Below, piece after piece: positions 25,792 through 33,989 of a stretch of 64,000 bases of DNA (position 1 is its first letter; the number at the start of each line of letters is the position of its first letter). The DNA lies in contig NZ_JABFCN010000030.1 of NCBI RefSeq assembly GCF_013087515.1, positions 124,001-188,000 on the forward strand, written 5' to 3'. Made by a program: the position numbers and the translations under genes. Source of the DNA: Rhizobium sophorae (GTDB taxonomy: Bacteria; Pseudomonadota; Alphaproteobacteria; Rhizobiales; Rhizobiaceae). Below the pieces are notes generated by a model. The model did not search any database. It was given only the letters and a program-made list of their open reading frames with translations, and had not been told where the DNA came from.

Positions 25792-28209
25792 TCACCCGAG
25801 ATGGGTCTGGGCGAGCAGATCGGAAAGCTGCTCCAATTCGCGTTCGAGCCGTTGATAGACCTCGACCCCCATGCCCTCCGGCGTCATCACCGCCAAGCCG
25901 GAATGGAGTCGCATCGCCTCGCGGTAGAAGGGCGACATCTGGCCGTTGATCAGGGCGTTCGGCAGTTGCTCGACCTCGTGGTGGATCTCGTTGACCTGGA
26001 AGAGGACCGAACGCGGGTTGAGGGGGTCGAGCGCCAAGAGGTCGGTGACGGTCAGTCGCGCCGTGTTGACGTTGTAGCGGCGGCGGTGGGTCATGACGCT
26101 GTCGCCGATCTCGAGCAGCATGTCGAGCGCGCCGTCGGGCGCTTCGGGGCCGGACATGTGGCCGAGCAGGCGGGTCATGTGCAGGCCGCGCTCGATATAG
26201 CGGCCGAGCGAGAGGAAGCGCCAGCCCATGAAGCGGTACATGTTCTCGTGCACGAGGCCGGCGAAGCCCGCAAGCTTGCGCAGAAGGATCGTCATTGCAT
26301 GGCTGGCGTCGTCGCCGGCAGCGACGGTGACGTGGAAGCGGCGGGCAGTCTTGGCGAGATCGTTGAGGGCCAGCCAGCCGTCGGGCGAGAAACGGTCGCG
26401 GATGTTGCTTGCCGAATAAACGGCGCTGTCGATATTGCGCAGCAGGGTTTCCGGTACGGCGTCGGCGGTATCGATATCGACGGCCTTGAGATAATCGGAG
26501 ACGTCGGCGAGCAGCGGCTGGCTCGGATCGGCAGCTTCGGCGTAACGCGCATGCCAGGCGCGCAGGATGCGCAGTGCGCCTTCGGCGCGTTCGATGTAAC
26601 GGCCGAGCCAGAACAGATTGTCGGCTGCCCGGCTCGGCAGGCTGCCCGGCATGTTGCGGGTAAAGCTGCCCTCGGCCGGCAGCAGCGTGTGGCGCTCGAC
26701 CGGCTTGTCGCTGACGATCCAGACGTCGGCGGCCGCTCCGCCCGACTGCATGGCGATCGCCGCGACATCGGCGCCGGAGCCGATGCGGGCAAAACCGCCG
26801 GGCATGATCTGCCAGCCGTTTGCCGTGCGGGCGGCGAAAACGCGTAGCGACATCGGCCGCGGCACGAGCTTGCCGTCCACCCAGGCGGGCGTCGTCGACA
26901 GCGTGACGACCTCCTGGCCGACCAGTTTCGGGCCGTCCGAACTCAGCCAGTCGGTGATGGAATCCTTGGCGGCTGCACGCAACGACGAGCCGAGTACGGA
27001 CTCGCCGTTGTCGTCGAAGAAGGGTGCCCGGGAATAGGCCGGGCCGATCACCATCTTCTCGATGTTCTTTGCGACGTGCTCGCGCTCTTCCTTCTGGCCG
27101 CACCACCAGGTGGCGATCGAGGGCAGTTGCAGATCCTCCCCCAGCAGACGGTGGCAGATGGTCGGCATGAAGGCCAGAAGCGCCCGGGTTTCGAGAACGC
27201 CGGTGCCGAGCGCATTGACGATGGTGACGCTTTCGGCGCGGAGCGCTTCCACCAGGCCGGGCGTGCCGATATGCGAATTCTGGTTCAACTCCAGCGGGTC
27301 GGCAAAGGCCGAATCGAGACGGCGCCAGAGCACCCCGATAGGCTTCAGGCCGGCGACGGTGCGCACCATGACGCGGCCCTTGACGACGGTCAGGTCCTCG
27401 CCCTCGAGCAGCATGAGACCGAGATAGCGGGCGATATAGGCGTGCTCGTAGTAGGTCTCGTTGGCGGGGCCGGGCGTCAGCACGGCGATACGGTCGTCGC
27501 CCGAATGTTTCATGCCCTGAAGTGCGTCGCGGAAAGCCCCGAAGAAAGAGGCGAGGCGGTGGACCGGGGTTTCGGCGTAGATATCCGAGAAGGCCCGGGT
27601 CGTCGCGACGCGGCTTTCCAGCGCGAAACCGGCGCCTGACGGTGCTTGCGTCCTGTCGGCCAGCACCCACCAGTTGCCGTCGGGTCCGCGGCCGATCTCG
27701 AAGGCGCAGAAATGCAGATAATGCCCGGAGCCCGGCCGGATGCCAGCGAGCGGGCGCTGGAATTCGGGATTGGCGGCCATCAGCGCCGGCGGCAGGACCC
27801 CTTCCTCCACCAGCCGGTTGTCGCCGTAGATATCGGCAACGATCGCCTCCAGCAGGTCGGCGCGCTGGACGAGGCCCGCCGACAGCGTCTTCCATTCGCG
27901 CTCGTCGATCAGCACCGGGATATGCGAAATCGGCCAGGCGCGTTCGCCGGTGCCCTTGCTGCCATAGGCGCGGTAGAAGACGCCGGCATCGCGCAGGTAG
28001 CGGTCGGCGCGGGCAAAACGCTCGGCGAGATCCTTTTCCGGCATTGCGCTCAGATGCGAGAGAAAACGCTGCCAGACCGGGCGGACCGCGCCTTTGTTGT
28101 CGACCATCTCATCAGCGGTGCCGGGAAGCGGCGCATAGTCGAAGGCCGCACCCTTGCCGATGCGGTCCTCTGCCTCTCCCCTGCGCTCCGCTGCCGGCCT
28201 CTTACCCAT
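25792..28209 (-). CDS. Circularly permuted ATP-grasp fused to alpha-E domain
   Basis: This 805-residue protein joins two families that are often separate genes: an N-terminal circularly permuted ATP-grasp (COG2308-type, about 1-480) and a C-terminal alpha-E domain (COG2307-type, about 490-805). The first part holds PVLIDEREWKTLSAGLVQRADLLEAI and GNWWVLADRTQAPSGAGFALESR, both typical of the family; the second is all-helical with GRYIERAEGALRIL and MYRFMGWRFLSLGRYIERG. By family precedent it should be an ATP-dependent carboxylate-amine ligase making a peptide-like product. I chose ATG 28209 over the TTG one codon upstream. It lies 39 bases after the DUF2126 gene. Confidence 0.92.
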   Translation of the reverse strand: MGKRPAAERRGEAEDRIGKGAAFDYAPLPGTADEMVDNKGAVRPVWQRFLSHLSAMPEKDLAERFARADRYLRDAGVFYRAYGSKGTGERAWPISHIPVLIDEREWKTLSAGLVQRADLLEAIVADIYGDNRLVEEGVLPPALMAANPEFQRPLAGIRPGSGHYLHFCAFEIGRGPDGNWWVLADRTQAPSGAGFALESRVATTRAFSDIYAETPVHRLASFFGAFRDALQGMKHSGDDRIAVLTPGPANETYYEHAYIARYLGLMLLEGEDLTVVKGRVMVRTVAGLKPIGVLWRRLDSAFADPLELNQNSHIGTPGLVEALRAESVTIVNALGTGVLETRALLAFMPTICHRLLGEDLQLPSIATWWCGQKEEREHVAKNIEKMVIGPAYSRAPFFDDNGESVLGSSLRAAAKDSITDWLSSDGPKLVGQEVVTLSTTPAWVDGKLVPRPMSLRVFAARTANGWQIMPGGFARIGSGADVAAIAMQSGGAAADVWIVSDKPVERHTLLPAEGSFTRNMPGSLPSRAADNLFWLGRYIERAEGALRILRAWHARYAEAADPSQPLLADVSDYLKAVDIDTADAVPETLLRNIDSAVYSASNIRDRFSPDGWLALNDLAKTARRFHVTVAAGDDASHAMTILLRKLAGFAGLVHENMYRFMGWRFLSLGRYIERGLHMTRLLGHMSGPEAPDGALDMLLEIGDSVMTHRRRYNVNTARLTVTDLLALDPLNPRSVLFQVNEIHHEVEQLPNALINGQMSPFYREAMRLHSGLAVMTPEGMGVEVYQRLERELEQLSDLLAQTHLG

Positions 28210-28248
28210 CAAAATTGAAACCCTAACCCCCGGCCCTAACCTTCGGCC

Positions 28249-31200
28249 TTAAATTCCGGCGGGCCGCCGCAGATCCAGCGTCAGCGGGAATTCAAGCGAA
28301 CCCGTCTCGGCGCGGGGGATATAACCACCCGCCGTATGTCCCCACGGCTCGAAGCGGGCGAGCCGCCTTGCTTCCGCCTCGTTGCCGTTGACCGGGAAGG
28401 TGTCATAGGTCCGGCCGCCCGGATGGGCAACATGATAGATGCAGCCGCCGATCGAACGCTTCGACCATGTATCATAAATGTCAAAAGTCAAAGGCGTGTT
28501 GATCGGCAGAACGGGATGCAGACCGGAGGATGGCTGCCATGCCTTGTAGCGGACGCCGGCGACCGACACGCCAGCCGTGCCGGTCGGCGTCAACGGCAGG
28601 GTGCGGCCATTGCAGGTGACGGTGTAACGCGCGGTATTGCTGGTTTCGAGCCGCACTTGAAGGCGCTCGACAGAGCTGTCGACGTAGCGGACGGTGCCGC
28701 CTGGCGCGCCTTCCTCGCCCATCACATGCCATGGCTCCAGCGCCTGGCGCAGTTCCAGCTTCGAGCCCTCATATTCGACTTCGCCGCAGAAGGGGAAGCG
28801 GAATTCGAGCTGGGCCTTGAACCATTCCGGGCTGACGTCGAAGCCGTTTTGGCGAAGGTCGGCAAGCACGTCGAGGAAGTCGGCCCAAACGAAATGCGGC
28901 AGCATGAAACGGTCGTGCAGGGTCGTGCCCCAGCGGACGAATTTGCCGTCGACGGGATTGACCCAGAAGCGGGCGATCAGCGCGCGCACCAGCAGTTGCT
29001 GGGCGAGCGACATGCGCGCGTTCGGCGGCATCTCGAAGCCACGGAACTCGATGAGGCCGAGCCGTCCGGTCGGGCCGTCGGGCGAGAACAGCTTGTCGAT
29101 GCAGATCTCGGCGCGGTGGGTGTTGCCGGTGACATCGGTCAAAAGGTTGCGGAACAGTCTATCGACGAGCCAGGGCAGCGGCTGCTGACTGCTGCCGGGG
29201 GCGGCAATCTGCGCCATGGCGATCTCCAGCTCGTAGAGGCTGTCGTGGCGAGCCTCGTCGATGCGCGGCGCCTGGCTGGTCGGGCCGATGAACATGCCGG
29301 AGAAGAGGTAGGAGAGCGAGGGATGGCGCTGCCAGTGGAGGACGACGCTCTTTAAGAGATCGGGACGGCGCAGGAAGGGGCTGTTGTTCGGATTGGCCGC
29401 GCCCACGACGACATGGTTGCCGCCGCCGGTGCCGGTATGGCGACCGTCGATCATGAACTTGTCGGCGCCGAGCCGGGTGGCGCGGGCCTCCTCGTAGATC
29501 GCCGTGGTGATGTCGACGCAGTCCTTCCAGTTCGAGGCCGGATGAATGTTGACCTCGATGACGCCGGGATCCGGGGCGACGCGGATGACGTTGATGCGCT
29601 CGTCCTGCGGCGGCGGATAACCTTCGATATGGACGGGAAGCTTGAGCTCGGCGGCGGCGTTTTCGGCAGCGGCGATCAGCTCCAGATAATCCTCGATGCG
29701 TTCGACCGGCGGCATGAAGACGCAGAGCCTGCCGTCGCGCGGCTCCACCGACATGGCGGTACGCACGGCGCCGCGGAGCTCGCCGAGCGTCTGTTCGATC
29801 CGGCCGCGATTGCTCTCGTCGGCATGAAAGGAGGCTTCCGGCATGGCCCGGCCGGCCGGTACGAAGACATCAGGCAGCGGTTCGCGCGGGATCGTTGGAT
29901 CGGCGGGGTGGATATAGGGGTAACGCGCCGGGGGAACATAGGGCAACGTGCCGAGCGGCAGGCGATAACCGATCGGACTGTCGCCCGGGACGAGGAAGAT
30001 CTTGCCGCGGCGGGTGCGCCATTTTTCGCTGACCCAGACTCGGCTTTCCGCTGCCTTGGCATTCCATGCCTGGACCGGAAGGACGTAACCTGTCGCGACG
30101 GTCAGGCCGCGGGCGAAGACGCGGGCGATGCGGTTGCGTTCCTCAGGATCCTTCAGCTTCGAATTCGCCGGATCGACATTTTCGGGAAGGTTGCCTTCCT
30201 TGATGATCCAGTCGGCCGGATCTTCATAGGCCGGCTGCACCATGTCTGGCTTGATCGCCAGTTCCTTTGCAATCGCCGTCAGGAGCTTCTCGGCATCCTC
30301 GGCGGTGACGCCGGTATCCTTGCCTTCGGCGGCGACCAGATCGAGGTTCTGCCAGACCGGCTTGCCGTCGCGGCGCCAATAGAGCGAGAAGGTCCAGCGC
30401 GGCAGGCTTTCGCCCGGGTACCATTTGCCCTGGCCGTAATGCAGGAAACCGCCGGGGGCGAAACGTTCTTGCAGCTTGCGGATCAGGATGTCGGCCTTTT
30501 CGCGCTTGGTCGGGCCGACCGCGGCGGTGTTCCACTCCTCGGACTGGAAATCGTCGATCGAAACGAAGGTCGGTTCGCCGCCCATCGTCAGATGCACGTC
30601 CTCGGCTTCGAGGACACGATCGACCTTCTCGCCAAGTTCGTTGAGCTCCTCCCAGCTTTCATCGGAAAAGGGCTTGGTGATGCGCGGGTGCTCGGCGACG
30701 CGCGAGACCTTCATGTCGAAGGCGAATTCGGTTTCGGCCTCGCCGAAATAACCGCCGGAAATCGGAGCGGCGTTGCGATAATGCGGTGTGGCGGCAAGCG
30801 GGATGTGGCTTTCGCCGGTCAGCAGGCCGGAAGTCGGATCGAGGCCGACCCAGCCGGCGCCGGGCAGATAGACCTCCGCCCAGGCATGCAGGTCTGTGAA
30901 ATCGACTTCGGTGCCGGAGGGGCCGTCGAGCGCCTTCAGGTCCGGCGTCAGCTGAATGAGGTAGCCGGAGACGAAGCGGGCGGCGAGGCCGAGATGGCGA
31001 AGGATCTGGACGAGCAGCCAGCTGGTGTCGCGGCAGGAGCCCTTGGCGCTTTCCAGCGTTTCCTCCGGCGTCTGCACGCCGGTTTCCATGCGGATGACAT
31101 AGCCGATCTGCCGCTGCAGGCGGGCATTCAGGCCGACGACCATATCCACCGTCGGCTGGTCCGGCGACCAGTCGAGCGTCGGCAGCAGCGCCTTGAGGCG

Positions 31201-31575
31201 CGGACCGGCCGGCTCCGGCGTCATGTAGATCGACAGATCCTCCTGAATCGTTTCAGGATATCCGAAGGGCCACTTGGTTGCCTCTTCCTCGACGAAGAAG
31301 TCGAAGGGATTGTAGACCGTCATGTCGGCGACGAGATCGACCTCGATCTTGAACTCCGTCACCGGATCCGGAAAGACGTAGCGGGCAAGGTAGTTGCCGT
31401 ATGGATCCTGCTGCAGGTTGACGAAATGGTTGGAGGGCGTGACCTTCAGCGAGTGGCTGAGCACCCGCGTCTTCGAATGCGAGGCAGGTTTCAGTCTGAT
31501 GATCTGTGGGCCGAGGCGAACCGGCTTGTCATAGGTGTAATGCGTCAGATGATAGATGCTGGCTTTGATCGACAT
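28249..31575 (-). CDS. Transglutaminase / DUF2126 fusion protein
   Basis: This large 1108-residue protein opens with a transglutaminase N-terminal domain (about 1-90) and a transglutaminase core (about 165-260: Cys in GSCRDTSWLLVQILRHLG, His in DLHAWAEVYL, Asp in WVGLDPTSG). The remaining 800 residues are the DUF2126 region, with conserved-looking blocks such as HLTMGGEPTFVSIDD (about 330), GRHTGTGGGNHVVVG (about 710) and LIEFRGFEMPPNARMSLAQQLL (about 845). The His, Glu and Arg-rich blocks would suit a ligase-type metal/ATP site, which is inference. It is the first gene of a three-gene operon and appears cytoplasmic. Confidence 0.92.
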   Translation of the reverse strand: MSIKASIYHLTHYTYDKPVRLGPQIIRLKPASHSKTRVLSHSLKVTPSNHFVNLQQDPYGNYLARYVFPDPVTEFKIEVDLVADMTVYNPFDFFVEEEATKWPFGYPETIQEDLSIYMTPEPAGPRLKALLPTLDWSPDQPTVDMVVGLNARLQRQIGYVIRMETGVQTPEETLESAKGSCRDTSWLLVQILRHLGLAARFVSGYLIQLTPDLKALDGPSGTEVDFTDLHAWAEVYLPGAGWVGLDPTSGLLTGESHIPLAATPHYRNAAPISGGYFGEAETEFAFDMKVSRVAEHPRITKPFSDESWEELNELGEKVDRVLEAEDVHLTMGGEPTFVSIDDFQSEEWNTAAVGPTKREKADILIRKLQERFAPGGFLHYGQGKWYPGESLPRWTFSLYWRRDGKPVWQNLDLVAAEGKDTGVTAEDAEKLLTAIAKELAIKPDMVQPAYEDPADWIIKEGNLPENVDPANSKLKDPEERNRIARVFARGLTVATGYVLPVQAWNAKAAESRVWVSEKWRTRRGKIFLVPGDSPIGYRLPLGTLPYVPPARYPYIHPADPTIPREPLPDVFVPAGRAMPEASFHADESNRGRIEQTLGELRGAVRTAMSVEPRDGRLCVFMPPVERIEDYLELIAAAENAAAELKLPVHIEGYPPPQDERINVIRVAPDPGVIEVNIHPASNWKDCVDITTAIYEEARATRLGADKFMIDGRHTGTGGGNHVVVGAANPNNSPFLRRPDLLKSVVLHWQRHPSLSYLFSGMFIGPTSQAPRIDEARHDSLYELEIAMAQIAAPGSSQQPLPWLVDRLFRNLLTDVTGNTHRAEICIDKLFSPDGPTGRLGLIEFRGFEMPPNARMSLAQQLLVRALIARFWVNPVDGKFVRWGTTLHDRFMLPHFVWADFLDVLADLRQNGFDVSPEWFKAQLEFRFPFCGEVEYEGSKLELRQALEPWHVMGEEGAPGGTVRYVDSSVERLQVRLETSNTARYTVTCNGRTLPLTPTGTAGVSVAGVRYKAWQPSSGLHPVLPINTPLTFDIYDTWSKRSIGGCIYHVAHPGGRTYDTFPVNGNEAEARRLARFEPWGHTAGGYIPRAETGSLEFPLTLDLRRPAGI

Positions 31576-31670
31576 ATTCTCTTTTTATCCGGCTCGCATC
31601 GTCGTGCGGCTTGCTGTTCCCGAAAATCAGTGTGTGCAATGCAGCGAAAGAAAGCAAGGCGGAAAGGTCT

Positions 31671-31710
31671 ACAGCGCCGCGCGTCTTTTCAGATGCGCAA
31701 AGGACGCTGT
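31671..31710. repeat. Rhizobial intergenic repeat, copy A
   Basis: ACAGCGCCGCGCGTC at the left and GCGCAAAGGACGCTGT at the right form an imperfect stem. The same unit occurs at 33862-33900 in the same orientation, and I recognise it as a repeat common between genes in Rhizobium and Agrobacterium. Here it directly follows the 3' end of the histidine kinase gene and may act as its transcript end. Confidence 0.75.
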
Positions 31711-31734
31711 CGCATTTTAAATTGCAGCAGGCTT

Positions 31735-33117
31735 TTACGCCGCCTTGGCAAAGGTAACCGCCGCCTTCAGGCCCTTGCCGTCCGTACCCGGCTCCAGCGT
31801 CAGTGCGGCATTGAAAAGATTGGCGATCTCTTCAACAATCGGCAGGCCAAGGCCCGCGCCAGGCGCACCAGAATCATTGCCGCGCGAAAAGCGCCGGCGC
31901 ACCGCCTCCAGCTTTTCGGGCGGAATGCCGGGGCCGTTGTCCTCGACTTCGAGGCGGACCGTCTCTGACACGGCGATGATACGGACGGTGACCTCAGCTC
32001 CCTTGCCGGCATAGGCGATGGCATTGCCGGCAAGGTTGCGCAGCATTTCACCGATCAGCAGCGGCTCGGCGCGGACCATTGCCGGGCTCTCGCCCTCGAA
32101 GCCGAGATCGATGCCGGCGACGGCAGCCGTCGGGATCTGCTCGCCGATGATTTCCTGGGCGATGGCGGCGAGATCGATGGCTGAAGCGGTCAGCGCCTCC
32201 TTGGCAGTGGCGGCGTCGATCTTGGCCATCAGGAGAAGCTGGGCAAGAATGCGTTCGGCATGCGCCACCGCCTGGTCGCCCTTCAGTGCTGCCGCCTGCG
32301 CCTCGTCAAGCGATCCGGCGCGGGCGGAAAGGGCGAGCTGGGTGCGGATGATCGCCAGCGGCGTGCGCAGCTGATGGCTGGCATTGCCGGTGAAATGGCG
32401 GAGCGCATCCAGCGCCGATTGCAGGCGGACCATGAAGGAATTTACCGTATCGACCAGCGGTTCGACCTCGCTCGGCACGGTCTGCTTAATCGGATGCAGG
32501 TCATCGGGGCTGCGTTCGCCGATGGCGTCGCCGAGCTTGTAGAGCGGGCGCAGAGCCACCGTGACCGAGATCCAGACGATAACGGCGGCACCGGCGATCA
32601 TGAAGGCGAGACGGAGTGCGGATCGGACGAGGATTGCCTGCGCCAGCTGCCGGCGGGCGATGGTGGTTTCGGCGACCGTCACCACGAAAGGCACGGAGCG
32701 GATGCCCGTCGAGGCAGAGCGCTCGAGTGTAGCGATGCGGATCGGCTCCCCGCGGAAGCTATCGTCGGCGAAGGCGGCGGCATCGCCCGGTGTCTTCTTC
32801 AGGACCGGCAGGGACTGGTAGCCGGTGATGAATTGACCCGGCGGGCCGTCGACGCGGTAGAAGACGCGATCCTGCGCGGCCGAGGTCAGCATCTCAAGTG
32901 CGACATAGGGGATATCGACCTGCAGCGTGCCGTCCTCTGCGACGACGACGCGCTCGGCGATCGCCAGCGCGGAACCGGCGAGCACGCGGTCGGAGACGAT
33001 ATTGGAGGTCTGGACCGCCTCGCGATAGGTATCGGCGAGTGCCAGCGTGCCGATGACGGCGGTGGAGACGAGCAACCAGAAGAGCAGCCGACGCCTGAGG
33101 GAATAGGCGGCTTTCAT
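31735..33117 (-). CDS. Sensor histidine kinase (TctE-like)
   Basis: This 460-residue membrane kinase has two membrane helices (about 10-30 and 165-190) around a periplasmic sensor region, a HAMP-like linker, the dimerisation/phosphoacceptor segment FTGNASHQLRTPLAII (His at about 248) and the ATPase domain with the N box MLRNLAGNAIAY, VEDNGPGIPPEKL and GAGLGLPIVEEI. The arrangement and the paired regulator resemble TctE/TctD systems that sense tricarboxylates. Its ATG overlaps the response regulator stop (ATGA). A tctCBA transporter lies 7 kb away in this window, so a link is possible but not shown. Confidence 0.92.
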   Translation of the reverse strand: MKAAYSLRRRLLFWLLVSTAVIGTLALADTYREAVQTSNIVSDRVLAGSALAIAERVVVAEDGTLQVDIPYVALEMLTSAAQDRVFYRVDGPPGQFITGYQSLPVLKKTPGDAAAFADDSFRGEPIRIATLERSASTGIRSVPFVVTVAETTIARRQLAQAILVRSALRLAFMIAGAAVIVWISVTVALRPLYKLGDAIGERSPDDLHPIKQTVPSEVEPLVDTVNSFMVRLQSALDALRHFTGNASHQLRTPLAIIRTQLALSARAGSLDEAQAAALKGDQAVAHAERILAQLLLMAKIDAATAKEALTASAIDLAAIAQEIIGEQIPTAAVAGIDLGFEGESPAMVRAEPLLIGEMLRNLAGNAIAYAGKGAEVTVRIIAVSETVRLEVEDNGPGIPPEKLEAVRRRFSRGNDSGAPGAGLGLPIVEEIANLFNAALTLEPGTDGKGLKAAVTFAKAA

Positions 33118-33791
33118 GAGGCCTCGGGCAGCTTGTCGAGATAATAGCCGATGCCGCGGGCGGTCTTGACGGTCAGGCCGTGCGGCGACAGGCGCTTTCG
33201 CAGGCGGCTGACATATTGCTCGATGGCGTTTGTGGAAATGTCGTCGTCGAAGGCCGTCAGCGATTGAATGATCGCCTCCTTTGCGACGACCTTGCCGGCC
33301 CGCATGAAGAGGATTTCGAGCAGGCCGAGCTCGCGGGCGGGAATATCGAGCGGCGTGGCGCCTGATGAAAAGGTGCGGGAATTGAGATCGAAGGAGATGC
33401 CGCCGAAGCCGACGGTCGCCGAGCGCAGCCCGGCCTGGCGGCGCAGCAGCACGCGCACGCGGGCTTCGAATTCGGCGATATCGAAGGGCTTGATCAGATA
33501 ATCGTCGGCGCCGAGATCGAGCCCCTTCACCCGCTCTTCCGGCGTGCCGCGTGCGGTCAGGATGAGGACGGCCGCCTGGTTCTGCCGGGCGCGCATGGCG
33601 CGCAGCACGTCGAGCCCGTCCATCTCTGGCAGGTTGAGGTCGAGGATTACCAGATCGAAATTTTCCGCAGCGATGACCGCATTGGCAGACGCCCCATCAT
33701 GGACGACATCGACGGCATGGCCCGTGCCGCGCAAGATCGCCGACAGGCCGTCGGCCAGTGCGATATTGTCTTCGGTGAGCAGGATGCGCAC
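33114..33791 (-). CDS. OmpR-family response regulator (TctD-like)
   Basis: This 225-residue regulator has a receiver domain (about 1-115; phosphoacceptor Asp in LVILDLNLPEMDG, switch Lys in YLIKPFD) and a C-terminal winged-helix DNA-binding domain (about 130-222; ISTNAIEQYVSRLRKRLSPHG and TARGIGYYL). The start is GTG at 33791. It precedes and overlaps its kinase gene, so the pair forms an operon. A repeat element and about 150 bases of other sequence separate it from the cyclase gene upstream. Confidence 0.94.
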   Translation of the reverse strand: MRILLTEDNIALADGLSAILRGTGHAVDVVHDGASANAVIAAENFDLVILDLNLPEMDGLDVLRAMRARQNQAAVLILTARGTPEERVKGLDLGADDYLIKPFDIAEFEARVRVLLRRQAGLRSATVGFGGISFDLNSRTFSSGATPLDIPARELGLLEILFMRAGKVVAKEAIIQSLTAFDDDISTNAIEQYVSRLRKRLSPHGLTVKTARGIGYYLDKLPEAS

Positions 33792-33861
33792 GGATGTTTC
33801 CCCTGTTTTTCAAGGGAGATTACAGAGATGAAGCAGGGATGTCACAGCGATTTTCAAGCTT

Positions 33862-33952
33862 ACAGCGCCGCGCGTCCTTCAGACGCGCAAAGGACGCTGT
33901 AACACTTTGAATCTACGCATCGTGCTTTCCGAAAATCGATTCCGATTTTCGG
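33862..33952. repeat. Rhizobial intergenic repeat, copy B, with second hairpin
   Basis: The unit ACAGCGCCGCGCGTCC...GCGCAAAGGACGCTGT at 33862-33900 matches copy A at 31671-31710 in the same orientation. About 30 bases further is a perfect ten-base stem, CCGAAAATCG at 33929-33938 and CGATTTTCGG at 33943-33952, a feature that commonly follows this unit in rhizobia. The element lies beyond the 3' end of the TPR cyclase gene and upstream of the response regulator gene. Confidence 0.75.
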
Positions 33953-33989
33953 GCCGATGCGCCAGTGAACGGCCGATAAAGGTTCGACC

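Noticed and set aside
29413..31968. An 851-codon plus-strand frame opposite the DUF2126 gene.
   Set aside because: Same reason: no motifs, full overlap with a well-supported gene.
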